Assembly: GCA_002900995.3 (NCBI GenBank) | Contig: CM035312.1 | Location: 3,678,602 to 3,742,601, forward strand | Direction: 5' to 3' | DNA length: 64,000 nucleotides | DNA from: Ganoderma boninense | Taxonomy: Eukaryota; Basidiomycota; Agaricomycetes; Polyporales; Polyporaceae | In this document: one piece after another, positions 24,840 through 35,822 of the stretch | How the letters are laid out: every line of letters begins with the position of its first letter | How positions within the stretch are numbered: the stretch's first letter is position 1 | Notes under the pieces: generated by a model | The model's database searches: none | Seen by the model: the letters and a program-made list of their open reading frames with translations, nothing else | What the model was told of the DNA's origin: nothing | Position numbers and translations under genes: made by a program

Positions 24840-25205
24840 AGCGAATTGGATGGTACCTTGAAGTACTCCGGGAGTCTCTGCCACGGCTCCTGTCGCGGCT
24901 GGGGCTGGGGTGCCCACTCGCTGAGCCTCCACTCACAGTTCGTGCACAGACTCTTCTCTGATGATGCTCTCGCGACCTCCGGGAATCTTTTCGTAGTCGA
25001 CGCATCCCTTCAGTGCCTTCAAGAGTCTCGAACGTGAACGGACACCGCAGTAGCAGAGTGTAGGGAACGGGTACTCCTCCGCGTTCCGCTCGTCCTCTAT
25101 CTCCCGTCGCACAGCTGCAGGAAACAGACCGTCTTCCCGCAATTGGAGGCACGGCTAGCACAGAATGTCAATGGAGGTCTCGTCGCTCGGCATGGATGCG
25201 GCGTG
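24840..25205 (-). pseudogene. C-terminal remnant of BTB/POZ gene
   Basis: Matches the C-terminal part of the gene at 25841-27047: the MTDETLS region (about 25180), then VRREIED, LKALKGCVDYEK and, in another frame, LCTNCEWRLSEW and RQEPWQRLPEYFKVP. The frame change between VDYEK and LCTNC marks a pseudogene. It is useful because it keeps the second Cys of the CTxC motif where the larger paralogue has TGA. Confidence 0.75.
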
Positions 25206-25840
25206 CTCAGGCTGCAGTAGCTTCGGGCAGCGATACGAGCGGGGCCACTGGCGGAAGCACACTAACGTTCGACTGGGGGTTTGGGTGCTCGACGAGCACG
25301 AGCTTGCCACTTTCGCGCCGCCGCGTGCGTCCTACGAAGACGTTACATGGGCATGGTCAGCGGACTCGCAGGCCGAGGGGTATATATGTATGGCACACCT
25401 GATATTCAGACAGAAGACTCTCCGTAACGATACCCGTGATGGATACGAACGACAACGATCGTGAGTGGTCATGGCCAGTCGAAGGAAGCACGCACGCGGT
25501 AGATCGGGGGGTCACGCACGCTCCCTCGCGCGTCCTGAAGCTTGCAGTCGGGTGAAACGCGAAGTGCCGCGCATACATATTGGACAGCCAAACTCGGAGA
25601 TGGGACTCGGTTAATATGTCTATCGCTTTCTGTGCACCGGCACCACATGAAGGACGGGCCATCGTTCTCGGAGCAGTCGGTAGTGGTGCGACAGACCGAC
25701 GTCCCTCAGGTCAATCCAGAGTAACGTTGATTTCATGTCAGGCTGTGTAGGATGGATGGAGGGTTATCCGCGGTTTGGAAAGGCGACTGTGGAAGGCGCA
25801 GGAGGAAGGCGGTGCAGATTGTACTGATAGAAACCAGGGT
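25206..25840. other. Region without a recognised gene
   Basis: Short frames only. It separates the BTB gene from its C-terminal remnant. Confidence 0.4.
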
Positions 25841-27047
25841 CACAGAGTTAAAGGCACTTCGAAGTACTCGGGAAGCTTCCGCCACAGTTCCTGTCGTGCT
25901 CCAGGTAGCCACCTCTTGAATCGCGCGTCTCACGCCGTACAAAGTCGTTTCGCGGGCCCCGCCGAGACCCCCGCGAACGCCTTTTCATAGTCCACGCAAT
26001 CCTTCAGCGCCTGCAGCGGATCCCTCACCCCAGGCGCCGTCTCCCGAAACGCGGCCTTGAGGAAGCACACCAGCAGCGCGTAGCACGCGTACGCCTCAAT
26101 ATTACGCCCATCCTGCTCCTCCACCTCTCGGCGCACGAAGCCCGGATACGCCGTGTCTTCCCACCATGGCAGGCACCCCGGCTGCAGGATCGCGCTGAGC
26201 GTCTCGTCGGTCATCACAGCTGCCGCGCCGCCCTCCGACATCCGCTTCGCCCCGCGCAGGAGGCGCATGAGGGCCAGGGAATCGAGGAGCGTCCAGCGCG
26301 CCGGAAGGTCCGCGTGCGCGGCGTACGAGCTGGGGTCGTCCCAGTCCTTCGTGACGTCCGTGCGCGCGAGCTGGTAGAACGCCGCCGGCAGGATCTGCGG
26401 GCACCCGAACTCGAGCGCGAAGCGGATCGCGGACGCGGGCTCGGGGACGGCGTGTGCGAGGGGTTTGCTGGAAGACGGAGGCGCACCTGATGTGTGCTCG
26501 GCATAGCGCATCACTTCAATCTCTGCCTCCCGCCTGTCCCAGTCCTCGAGCGTGAGCGGCCAGTCGTCTTGGACCTTCTGCACGAGGTATTTGCGGAGGC
26601 CGTCGATGAGGTACTTGTCTGCAATGCGAACGGCGGGGCTGACGGAGATAGGCGTGTTGGGGTCCCAACACGAATGTCGATATCTCTGTTGAAACGATTA
26701 ACAGGGAATAAAGCACGTAAGACGGTTGGAACTCACGACAAATTGTAAATGAACGTCAGCAAGCTCGCGAGGGCCTCCGCCGTGTCCCCGATCTTCTCGA
26801 CCATCGGCGCGTCATCATACAGGTGTCCAGAAGCAGCATCTGCGAAGAGATTTGCGAAGACGTGGGAATTGTGGCTTAGGAACGGCTTGTGAACGCGGTA
26901 TAGTTGGTATTTGGAAGGTGAGCGGGCGGCTGAAGTCGAGTGAGGGGAGACTTTTGCTGCGAGGATGATGTCGCCGTCGGAGAAGTAGAGTTGTGGATGG
27001 CGCTCGAGAACAACGTCTTGTTCCACAGCCGCCGCGTCCGCAAGCAT
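25841..27047 (-). CDS. BTB/POZ-domain protein with in-frame TGA
   Basis: Exon 1 (27047 to about 26734) encodes the BTB fold start: ERHPQLYFSDGDIILAAK, then YRVHKPFLSHNSHVFANLF and DTAEALASLLTFIYN. After a short intron (GTGAGT donor), exon 2 continues with WDPNTPISVSPAVRIADKYL, LRKYLVQKVQDDWPLTLEDW, and the helical part common in agaricomycete BTB proteins. Relative to the remnant at 15.5 kb one base is missing at the exon 2 start, so either the acceptor is CAGAG or the frame is shifted. The frame ends at TGA (25930-25932) inside LCTA-stop-DARFKRW, but recognisable sequence goes on in the same frame to ELWRKLPEYFEVPLTL and a second stop at 25841. The remnant at 24.9 kb has Cys at the TGA position. 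The gene may be newly inactivated, or make a protein shortened by about 29 residues. An extra 5' exon cannot be excluded. Confidence 0.7.
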
Positions 27048-27486
27048 GACGGCACCGAGACAAGTCAAGTTCGAGGCGGTCGCCCAGCGTTGGTCGTCGT
27101 CGTCTGCAGAACAGGGACTTCAATCAGGGTGGATAAAATTTGTCAGTAGTTACAGCGCAAAGTGGCTCAACTCACCCAGTAGTTACAGAAGATTTAATCC
27201 AGAGCTACAATCTAAGCCCGACGGCGGCGAACGCAAAGCTCAGCCCGAAGACTGGATCAGCGGGGTCGTGGGCGGCTTAGGGACAGAGTCCATGCCGGAA
27301 GCGCGTAAAGGAGCAGTCACGTGCGGGATGAGCCTATAGAAGCGGGATGAGCCTATAGAGGAGCATTAGCCAGGCGAACAAGCTCAGCCAGGCTAACCTT
27401 GCAATCTAGCGTTGTCGATGTCCCAGGTGCATGCGCCACAACCAGCAAGTACTTCGACTAACTCGAGAAAAGAGAAGGGAAAAAGT

Positions 27487-27564
27487 GCGCAGCCGGTTTC
27501 GAACCCCCCACCCGGGTGCCGGTTGTGAATAAGGCGGCGCCTTGCCACTACGCCAACTACACAC
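27487..27564 (-). tRNA. tRNA-like Pol III unit, degenerate
   Basis: On the minus strand, 78 nt with a 7-bp acceptor-like stem (TGTGTAG with CTGCGCA, two G-T pairs), a D arm GGCG/CGCC with an 11-nt loop, a good A box (TGGCGTAGTGG) and B box (GGTTCGAAACC), and a T run directly after the 3' end. The anticodon arm (around TTATTCACAACC) and T stem pair poorly, so the amino acid is not assigned. It may be a tRNA pseudogene or the head of a tRNA-derived short element. Confidence 0.45.
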
Positions 27565-27599
27565 GAATATCAGGCATAACGCAAATACATAACACCACA

Positions 27600-29200
27600 G
27601 TCAGGCGTAGGCGGTGGCGTTAGGTGAGGGGAGCGAGGTCGCCGAGCACGTCGTTCCGTTCGACGTGTCCCGCACCGCCCACGACGTCCCCCCTCCTCAA
27701 CCTTTCCAGGTCGCCACATCGGCTTTGCCGTCGAAGTCAGGGCGTGTCGGTGCCGCGGCCGCCTACGCCACCCCATCATCCCCCTCTAGGTGGGACGGTC
27801 GACCGCGACGGGACCGAACACGCGTCCCAGGCCATCCCAACCGCATGCGACCACGAAGGCGGACGGCAGGGACGAAGGTCAGGATGCGGGGGTTGCCTCG
27901 CCAAGCCGGCTCGTGGGCGCCCCTTCCTCCCTCTCTACTCGCCTCTATCTTCATCCCACCACTCGCCTCCCGCACCTCCACGCCGCACCCGGGACACCCC
28001 TCGCTGCCTCATCTGGGCTCACCCCTTCTCAGGGCTACCCACCGTGCTGGCCAGCTCTCCTTCCGGCACCGTTTCCGCTCCAGGTGAGCCCTGCCCCTCG
28101 TTGTCATCCACCGCCCGCCCTCTCCACATACCCCCGCCACGCTGGAGCCCCCAGCTCACTCCTAACTCATCTCCCGCCCTGTAGGCAGGCCCCCTCGATA
28201 TCGTCCACGTCGGCCCCCTCGCACGCTCTCCCGTCGCATTGGGCTGTCGTCTCCCACTGTTTCCGCCAGCACCATCCGTCTGTGGCCGCCTGCGATACGC
28301 CCCGTCGCTCTTCTTTCGTATCGGGTACGTGTGCCCCAGATCTCCATTCTGCGTGCCTCTGTTAACACGCGATACCCTCTTGCCAAGGTCCCACGTCACT
28401 TAGCCATTCGTAGACTCTACCTGTGATTCCCGGAGTATATGAAAGCAGACCGGCATCTCGTGGTACGTCCTTTCCAAGCGTTCTGGCCTTCGCTCACGTC
28501 GCCCAGGTCTTGCGGGCCGTATGTCGCCCCCCTCCTGGCGGCCGTCGTCCTCTACCATACGCTTCCTGGAAGCAGGTGATTACTCCTACGTCACCGTTCT
28601 CTCTTCTACTCACATTGTCGTAGGCTCTGTTGCACCATGGCTTTCAGATCAGAGCAGGCAAGGGCACTGCTCGTCGCCTTTTCTCTCCTGATGGAAAAGA
28701 AGGGCTAGCCTTCAACGAGGTACATCCCTGGTCCATTTTCTTCTGTCTCGGGGGCCTAATCCTGTATTCCTTTTCCTTCAGCCGCACAATGGCGTCCTGG
28801 ATGTGGCGTCTCAGGCTTGGTGTGTCTATATTTCCTTTGTGTTGTGAGGCTGGCCCTGAAAAACGTACCACCAGGTGGGCTCGTTCTCTGGAACACAGGT
28901 TCCACTTTTACGACAGGTTTATACAGTCCTAGCTTGGCATTTTCCTCCCTGTTTCTTGTCGTGCCACGTCCTCGGTTTAGTTCAGAGTCACCTTCTGTAC
29001 ATACATCGCGTCACCACTCACGCCGGGTACCCTAGTCCGTAGCAAGCGTAATACATTCTGTTCTGATTCTACTTCAAACGTGCGGTACCCCGCTCCAGCT
29101 GCTGCCGGGATCTCCTGTCGCTACGGTGCAGTCGAACCCCGGAGGCAGGAAGTAATTCCGCCGCAGAAGATTGCCCGTCCCGTCAACTCGGTTCTGACGC
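27600..29200. other. Pyrimidine-rich region, no recognised gene
   Basis: From about 27610 to 28400 the plus strand is strongly C/T-rich, giving long open frames on both strands without domain content. At 28420-28960 several GTACGT- or GTGATT-like donors and CAG acceptors alternate with short open stretches, as in 5' exons of an unrecognised gene. No coherent protein could be built. Confidence 0.4.
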
Positions 29201-29210
29201 CCTCTCTTAC

Positions 29211-30201
29211 CTGCAAGATCTTCGCGATCCGGTTGCGCGTCCGCGCGAAGACGACTTTCACATCGCGAGAGACTGTCGAGGGCGAGGGAACGTAATGTCC
29301 CGGCCTTCCCGTCTTCATGAGGCTCAAGAAGCCGCGATCTTTCACGATGTTGAAGGGCCGCGCGTTCTCACAGACCCACCGGACGACTTCCGTGCGCGTC
29401 TCGGATTTCGTATGGTTGCGGTGAAGGTAGGTAACCCGCGCGCCCTTCTTCCGCTCGAAGTGAGCAGTGAGCTGAACCCCGTCCATAAATTTCTCGAAGA
29501 TCTGCTCGCGCGCGTCATCGACGTTGCCGAGCGACTTCGCCAGTGCCAGCGCCTTGGCGCCCCAGCACTTCTCGACATGGCGTCTCATGTTGGACGTCGA
29601 CGTGCTGTCCTGGGTGTCCAGATACCGGCGCACACCTTGTCTGGCCTTGCAGTTTGCCTTCGCGCACCGGAAGACATGGCTCAGGCGTCCGTCCTTGTAC
29701 TGGATCTTGGGACGCGGCTCGAAGAATGCGTATATCGGTGAGTCCCAGCCCCGCATCAGCTCATCTAGGCGCTGATTAATTATCACCCAGATCGCGCAGC
29801 GAAAACTAGACAAGCGCACCAAGTTGGCCCTCGAGCTCATCAGAATCAACCTCTTCTCCATCTCCTCCCTCGTCGTCGCTGCTCCCCTCCTTCTCCTCGT
29901 CACTGAGGATCTCCAGCCCATCCATATCGAGATCGGGAGAGGCGCGCGCCTTCGAGGGCCCCGGCTTGTTTCGTTTCGTGCGCTCGGGGGCCTCCTTTGC
30001 AGCCTTCGCGCGCCTGTGGTCTTCCTTCTCACGGACAGGGCCCGCTTTCAACTTCGACGGTGCCAGCCTCGGCTCCGGCTTGGCCTTCGACTTCTTCGTA
30101 CCTGAGCTCTTCTTACCTGAATTGGACGCAGCGCGCGCACGCGATTTCTTGGATGGCGGAGACCGCATTGCAGTGGATGTTCCTGAGCGCTTTCGAGACA
30201 T
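29211..30201 (-). pseudogene. hAT transposase, N-terminal part only
   Basis: From 30201 down: a basic, Lys/Ser-rich leader (MSRKRSG), an acidic patch, then a BED-type zinc-finger region (FEPRPKIQYKDGRLSHVFRC, CKARQG, STSNMRRHVEKCWG). The block typical of agaricomycete hAT transposases follows: KSETRTEVVRWV, ARPFNIVKDRGFLSLMKTG, VPSPSTVSRDVKVVF and NRIAKILQ. This ends exactly at a GTAAGA donor (29210). The next exon of such genes, starting the catalytic RNase H-like part (FATDAWTSPN), is not found in the following 2 kb. The join between the acidic leader and RLDELMRGW is out of phase by one, another sign of decay. Confidence 0.8.
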
Positions 30202-30569
30202 TGTAACAAGCAAGGAGGAGCAGAGTAGAGTCTCGACGGCGTAGCTGCTGATAGTCTGATTTCCGACCTTGTTTCCGACCCCTTCCTGTGGCTTCAAGAA
30301 CTGTACAGTACATTACATGTCCTACTAAATGGAGTTTGAAACCCAAATATGACAATATATTCAAAACCCGACTGCACATGAGGCTCAGGAGCTCGGAGAG
30401 CACACAGCCCGGACTCCGTGGACTTGCATCGATGGAGTGTGCTCTTCCGACCTTCGGTGCTAAGTCGAGAGCGCTCGCCTCCACGCTAATGCAGCCTGGT
30501 GAGCGCTCGTGGCTGTGTCAGGGCGCTAAAACCCTTCCTGGGGTGCAGGGGTTGCGGAAGGGTACATGA

Positions 30570-30635
30570 TGGCTACCCCTACCCCTACCCTTCTGTACCC
30601 TTACCCCCGACCCCCGGGGTTTCCTGTACCCCCCG
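30570..30635. repeat. G-quadruplex-type C/G-run cluster
   Basis: The plus strand reads TACCCCTACCCCTACCC, then TGTACCCTTACCCCC. On the minus strand this gives five or more G runs of three or more bases with short loops. An inverted word AAGGGTACA / TGTACCCTT flanks part of it. It lies just beyond the stop codon of the gene at 30643-32511. Confidence 0.6.
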
Positions 30636-30642
30636 CTATTCC

Positions 30643-32511
30643 CTAGTTCTTCATGCCGACGTACGCGAATTTGTGTGTGTCCTCGCCACCATCGGCGTTC
30701 TCGGGATCAGCTGTGATTTCCACCATGAGGACCACACGGCGGCGATGCAGCTGCTGAACGGCGTCCTGAGTCTCGGCTTCATCTATAGGTCTGTACTTCA
30801 GAGCGTGCTGTGTGTCGTCAGTCCACTAGTAGCCTTAGACTCCAAGCGTAGTCCACCTACCAGACCCACTTCATCCTCCACCCAGGTGATGAAGTCCTGC
30901 ATCCTGTCCGTCATGTCTCCGCCGTCCGGTTCGGTTGTCGGCATCAGGGCCTGGAGTCGCCGGCAAAATTCCTTGTATGCCGTGGGCTTAATACCATGCA
31001 GGTCGGACCAGAACGCCCACAGCACACTGAGAATTGTACGGATAGTCTCATGCGCTCGAGGCGATACGCGCAAGCGATGGAACGCCCGAGATGTGAGAAA
31101 CGCCTGGAGAAGACGAATAATGGGGCCGTCAGTCGCATGAAGCCCGTTTAGAGGCAACGGAATCTGCAGGTTCCAGACGTAAGCGTACGATACCGCGCCC
31201 CACGTCCCACGTCGCTATTCTCACCGTGAGATCCGCTCCGGCATTGCGCACCCGAATACAGTACCGTAGGCAGTCGGCGTTTTCCGGTGTGCAAGGGGTG
31301 AACAAGGGAGGATTGGTGTCAGTGGTGCAGAGGAGATACACGTCCCCGCTGGAGAGCGGAATGCAGGATGGCATCTTGAGAGCAGCGGAGTTGATCAGCA
31401 CGATGTCTGTTTTTACTGATAGACGCTTGATCGCGGTCATGTGGAATTCGCGTGACTTGGGGCATTCCGGCCCGAATTATGGCGACCACGCCCGATTCGC
31501 CCGGAGATGCCGGCGCGACGGGTCCACTATCATGATGGATTTACATGGGCAACCGGATATCTACTAGTCGCAGGACATAGGTAAGGGAATTTGGACCAGG
31601 ATGCCAGGCGAGAAAAGACGTGGAAGAGCTTCGGCGGTAACGTGGATGGTTTCTTCTCGTGGGTCTTCAGCGGTATGGATGTTGCTCCGGTATATGTCCC
31701 TCAAAGCCCATGCGTCCTTCTCCAGCTCCACACCTTTCTCCTGGCCAGAGGGCCGCTCTTCATCGGTACCGTCCCATTGAGTGCCCACGTCTCTCCAGAG
31801 GTCTACCTGAAAGACCCTGCCCAACGCGATCGTATGCTCCCGATAATACATGTTTCTGTAATGAAAGATCTCCTGAATGCTTGTTAAATTCACACCCCAT
31901 GCCGACACTGACGAATACCACTTACCATGGGCAAAAACTCCTTGTAGAGGCTTGCCAGACCGACGACCGTAGGAATCATATTGGGGATGGGTCCGTTTCG
32001 TACATGCGGCGTGACATGCGGTATCAAGTCGCGCATTCCTTGCCAATCGTATGGCTGGATACGAGGGTCCTGGCTCGCCCACGAGTGAATCGCTATCACC
32101 AAGACACGTGTGGGCTGCCAGATCTCCATGGGGTAAAACCACCCTGCACACACCGCCGTCTCCATATACGCCAGCGCGGTCTCCAGGACTTGCACGTCTA
32201 GGTTGGTGGCCCCATCCACACAGAGAGGAACCTGCAATCAGGTCAGTATGGACGAAAATACGTTAAAAATTGTCGTTGCGCACCGTGATTCTCCAGTGCG
32301 GTCCTCTCATCACTCTAAGGTAGTACTTCAACTCCGTCCAAGATGAGACTGTGGAGCCGCCAGACGTAGGCTTCCCGTTCCTTCTCGCGAACAGGAAGAT
32401 TCGCAATGGCCATGATGTGGGGTCGGGGAGTTCCGCTGCTATGGTGGTCATCAGTGAATTTGAAGACGAGTAGTCAGCGGAGGGGCGCGAAGAGGGGTGG
32501 GATGGGGCCAT
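30643..32511 (-). CDS. Unknown protein(s), cluster member
   Basis: Two runs of phase-0 exons on the minus strand. First: 32511-32284, 32231-31926 and 31872-31564, with MAPSHPSS start, YDWQGMRDLIPHVTPHVRNG, EIFHYRNMYYREH, and a stop at 31564. Second: 31440-31225, 31163-30861 and 30807-30643, with MTAIKRLSVKTDIVLINSA, PTAYKEFCRRLQAL, ITWVEDEVG, and an end HKFAYVGMKN. Introns are 52-62 nt with GTGCGC, GTAAGT, GTGAGA and GTAGGT donors. The two runs are only 123 bp apart and could be one gene if an intron removes 31564-31450. Its donor would be a poor GTCCAA, so two tandem genes are equally possible. No domain is recognised in either part. Confidence 0.6.
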
Positions 32512-32799
32512 GGATGCTCAAGTGTTGGGGCGCCTCCGCGCTTATGTGATTACGTAGCAGGGAACATCGCCGTATTTTCTCCATGGCGCCGGTGAATGCC
32601 TAGCGTTGTACACCAAAACATGGGTTCGCCATGTCTATATACGAGACCGTATACCGTAGCTGTTCGAGACCACTCGCTAACAGGATACACCGACGTGGCT
32701 AAGGGGACGATCTGTAATTACTCCAGGTGGACGGATGTGAAGGGAATCTACGGTGGTGCTTATAAAGGCCTGTTGGGTCCACGCGATTCCTCCGCCGCC

Positions 32800-33249
32800 A
32801 TGCCCTTGAAACGCGAACACTCCGTCCCCTCCCCAGAATCTACTCCGGCACGAAAGGTCCCTCGCTTGGGCTCTATTCATGTCCCCTCTTCCCCTCCACC
32901 TTCGTCGCGTACCCCGAACCTTGTGTCCCCCACCGATACCGAGCACCTCCCTACCCCTCCCAGCGCCGTGCTCAGTTATGACCCCGCACCCGTATCCCGC
33001 TCCCTCTCCTTAGAAGGCCTCAATCCCGAGCAACTTGTGTCACGGTTGGAAGCCTTGACCGAACTGTACGAGCGAGGTGTCGACGACGTAGAGAGCGATG
33101 TTATGAGCTTGCGGCGACAGGTCAGCGTCGTCCGCCGGTCTCTCGAGACAACCTCTTCGTTCGACGAAAGCGAAGGTGACGACGAGACCCGCCGCATGCT
33201 ACAAACCGGTCGTAGTCATTGGCGGCAAGGTCGAACGATGGACAGGTGA
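32800..33249 (+). CDS. Small unknown protein, Ser/Pro-rich with helical C part
   Basis: ATG at 32800 follows a TATA-like word (TATAAAG at 32761). The frame encodes 149 residues: a basic, Ser/Pro-rich first half (MPLKREHSVPSPESTPARK, likely disordered, with a possible nuclear-localisation patch), then LNPEQLVSRLEALTELYERG and VMSLRRQVSVVRRSLE, which look coiled-coil-like. The stop is at 33249, but a GTGAGG donor just before it may continue the gene into the next kilobase. It is transcribed divergently from the gene at 30643-32511 with 288 bp between starts. Family unknown. Confidence 0.5.
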   Translation: MPLKREHSVPSPESTPARKVPRLGSIHVPSSPPPSSRTPNLVSPTDTEHLPTPPSAVLSYDPAPVSRSLSLEGLNPEQLVSRLEALTELYERGVDDVESDVMSLRRQVSVVRRSLETTSSFDESEGDDETRRMLQTGRSHWRQGRTMDR

Positions 33250-34188
33250 GGTATGGATCATGTGGAGAACGGGGACCAAGCAGGGGCGTTGGAGCACGGC
33301 CAACTGGTGTCGACCTCCCGTATGAGGGCCAGCGATGGGTGCAAGGACGACGTGCCCTCTGATTGATGCCCAGAGGCGGGGGCCGGAAGGTGGACAGGGA
33401 GGAGCGACGAGTGGGTTGGTGGAAGACAAGGGCGCAGAAGAGCTGGTGGGGAGTTGCGACGGAAGGACATATCGGGACAAGGTGGTGGACGCTAGAAGCA
33501 CTAGTATGCCCTAACATGAGGACCTCCCAGGTACTCCTGTCGTGGCGAAGGAGGGGCCATATATCCATCCTTCCAGTGTCGTCTTGCAGTGGTTGCAGCT
33601 AGTGTGTGCAGACGCAGTCGCCATTTCAGTGCTTTCATGTCCCAGATAAACCGCCCAGTGACACCGGATGGTCGAGATGTGCGAGTGGTATGAACGCGCG
33701 TCGAGGTGGTGCAGGTTGGGGTTGTGGGACGTGGAGGACAGGGATAGGCGTCCGCCAGTGACACCGGATGGTCGAGATGTGCGAGTGGTATGAACGCGCG
33801 TCGGGGTGGTGCAGGTTGGGGTTGTGGGACGTGGGAGGACAGGGATAGACGTGACAGTTCGAGTTGGAGGTTGGTGAGTTCAACCCTGGCATCCACGAAG
33901 CAGGCAATCGGCAGCGATCGCACACATCTTCGTGTCAGATGATGCACTGTCCCGGCAGGAGGTCTGCAACAGTCCTCAACTGGCACGGGTGGTGGTGGGT
34001 GAGAGGGAAGATGACGAGAAGCACGTAGGCAGCGCCCGATTGCCACGTTTGGGCGTCTGTGAATTTGGGGATGATTTGCGTCATATCACGTGCGTACGCA
34101 ATGACGGTGCCCAAGTTCTGTGGACACTTATCACTGTCTGAAGCTTCCACGTCGACTTCCTCCTCGCCTTGTTTCTTCTCTTCAGGTC
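33250..34188. other. Spacer between small gene and dioxygenase gene
   Basis: No gene is supported. It contains the 100-bp tandem duplication described separately and, after about 33930, the upstream region of the dioxygenase gene. Possible 3' exons of the gene at 32800 may lie here. Confidence 0.4.
33656..33855. repeat. Tandem duplication, 100-bp period, two copies
   Basis: The sequence from CAGTGACACCGGATGGTCGA onward recurs exactly 100 bp later (33661 and 33761 are equivalent positions) with a few single-base differences. No coding frame is supported across it. Confidence 0.85.
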
Positions 34189-35681
34189 ATGGTCACTCAC
34201 GGTTATTTCCTACGCTCTCGGGGCCCGCCCCCTGCTCACCCGGACGCGGACGCCGCCTCCCTCACTCTTTCCGCCGACGTCCAGGTTCTTCTTCTTCGCG
34301 CGGACTCGGAAACACGTGGGGGCGTTTTTAGTTCTCGTCCTGCCCGGAAGAAAGTGAAGGCCACTGACGTCGAGGTCGTCATGGTGTACAGCGACTGTGA
34401 CCCCTTCGGTTCTTCGGACCTCACCGAGCTGGTGGACACGGACAGTCCCGCTCTTCCGACGTCCAGTCAGACGAGGAAACGTCGCAGGTAAGCTCAGGTT
34501 CGTAAACCCCATCCCATGTAGGGCTAATCCCATCTTAGACGACGCCAGCGAGTGCGCCACGACGAGACCTGCCAAAAGGACATTAAGGCGGGCAGAGTGC
34601 GGCTGGCTCGCAAGGCTGTTTTGGCGGCTCAAATGAAAGTTAATACAGGTTCGTTTCGTATTGCTTGCTACTCTGACATGGGGTCCTCACAACCACACCT
34701 AGTCCAGCTGCAGAACTTTGAACTGGAGAAAGCGGTTCATTATACCATGTTCCAAGATACTAGCCGAGTAGTGGTGGAAGAAGAAATCATCACGGAATTA
34801 GACGGAGATGCTCCGCAACGTGTAGTCAGCGCCGATGGGTACGACGTCATCTACCGTATCCCTGGTGCTTGTCGGGGGAAATCGTTGGTGCGTCACCGTA
34901 CTTCTACTACGGCGACACACGTCCTCACACAGGAGCAGGATTACGTTTCACAGCTTTGCAATAAATGGGGCCACTTGGCGAAGATCAAAAAGTCCGTGGC
35001 CAACGACAAGAAGGGGCGTTACCGGAGCAGGCACGGTTGTTTGGTGGGGACCACCCGTCTCTGTACTCTCTGGCATGCTGTTGGCCACAAGGTAGGCCGT
35101 CTTACCGTGGGCACGGCGTGGTGGTAACAACTTTTCATTTTCAGTGTGACGACCCTACCCCTGCTTCCGACATGCTCCACAGTGGAGAAACGTTCCGCGC
35201 CGCCATCGACACCATCTGCGGCCTGGACATGGTCAGTGCGTACGTCATGGCCGCCCTGGAGAGGATCGACCCTACGCAGCATTTGCTGCTGAAGGAGCTC
35301 TGGAAAAAGACGTGTGAGAAGGAGAACGTCCAAAGGCTTTTTGATTCCGTAAACGGAGGGCTGGCATACGAGGGACGGGAGGTCGTGTTTAACAAGGAAT
35401 CCCATCGTCATTGGGATCGACATGATCCACACTGGTCGTGGGTCAATATTCTCTACTTTGGCACTTTTATTCAGGGCCATCTTCGTTTTCCCCAGCTCAA
35501 TGTTACTTTGGTGTTGCATCCCGGGGACATGGTGTTTTTTCGTGGGCGCGATTTGTGTCACGACGCCCCCGATTGGGGGTCGGGCTCGCGCAATTTCCTT
35601 GTTCATTTTACTCATCAACATATGTGGGACCACGCGCATATGACGTGTGCATCGGAGAAGGCGGTTCAGGTACATCCTTAG
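34189..35681 (+). CDS. TET/JBP-like 2OG-Fe(II) dioxygenase
   Basis: Three exons, 34189-34487, 34539-35091 and 35145-35681 (phases 2 and 0), giving 462 aa; one more short intron within exon 2 is possible. The C-terminal part is a double-stranded beta-helix of the TET/JBP type. It has the iron-binding HxD (His 373, Asp 375, in HRHWDRHDPHW), then VNILYFGTFIQG, LRFPQLNVTL and LHPGDMVFFRG, the distal His 423 (CHDAPDW), and Arg 433 (SGSRNFLVHFTHQ) for 2-oxoglutarate. Enzymes of this family oxidise 5-methylcytosine or thymine bases in DNA; activity here is inferred. The N-terminal half is basic, with KRRR and LARKAVLAAQ stretches. The gene ends 141 bp from the end of the KDZ transposase gene on the other strand, the pairing described for agaricomycete KDZ elements. 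All catalytic residues are present, so it may be active. Confidence 0.88.
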
Positions 35682-35822
35682 ATTTAATTCCCACATATCC
35701 TACTCTCCATCTCTAGATAACGTCACATCTTCATAATAGACAGTACGGCCGTCCATGTTGCAGGACTTCCGCTTTCTTCGATCAGTGGACGAATGGACTG
35801 TCAAGAAGTGTCAGAACAGCCA

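Noticed and set aside
25930..25932. TGA as a selenocysteine codon replacing Cys
   Set aside because: Selenoprotein machinery is not expected in basidiomycetes and no SECIS-like hairpin was looked for successfully. A simple nonsense change is more likely.
27614..28365. Proline-rich protein gene on the plus strand
   Set aside because: The frames follow from C/T-rich composition, all three plus frames are long, and no start context, domain or introns support them.
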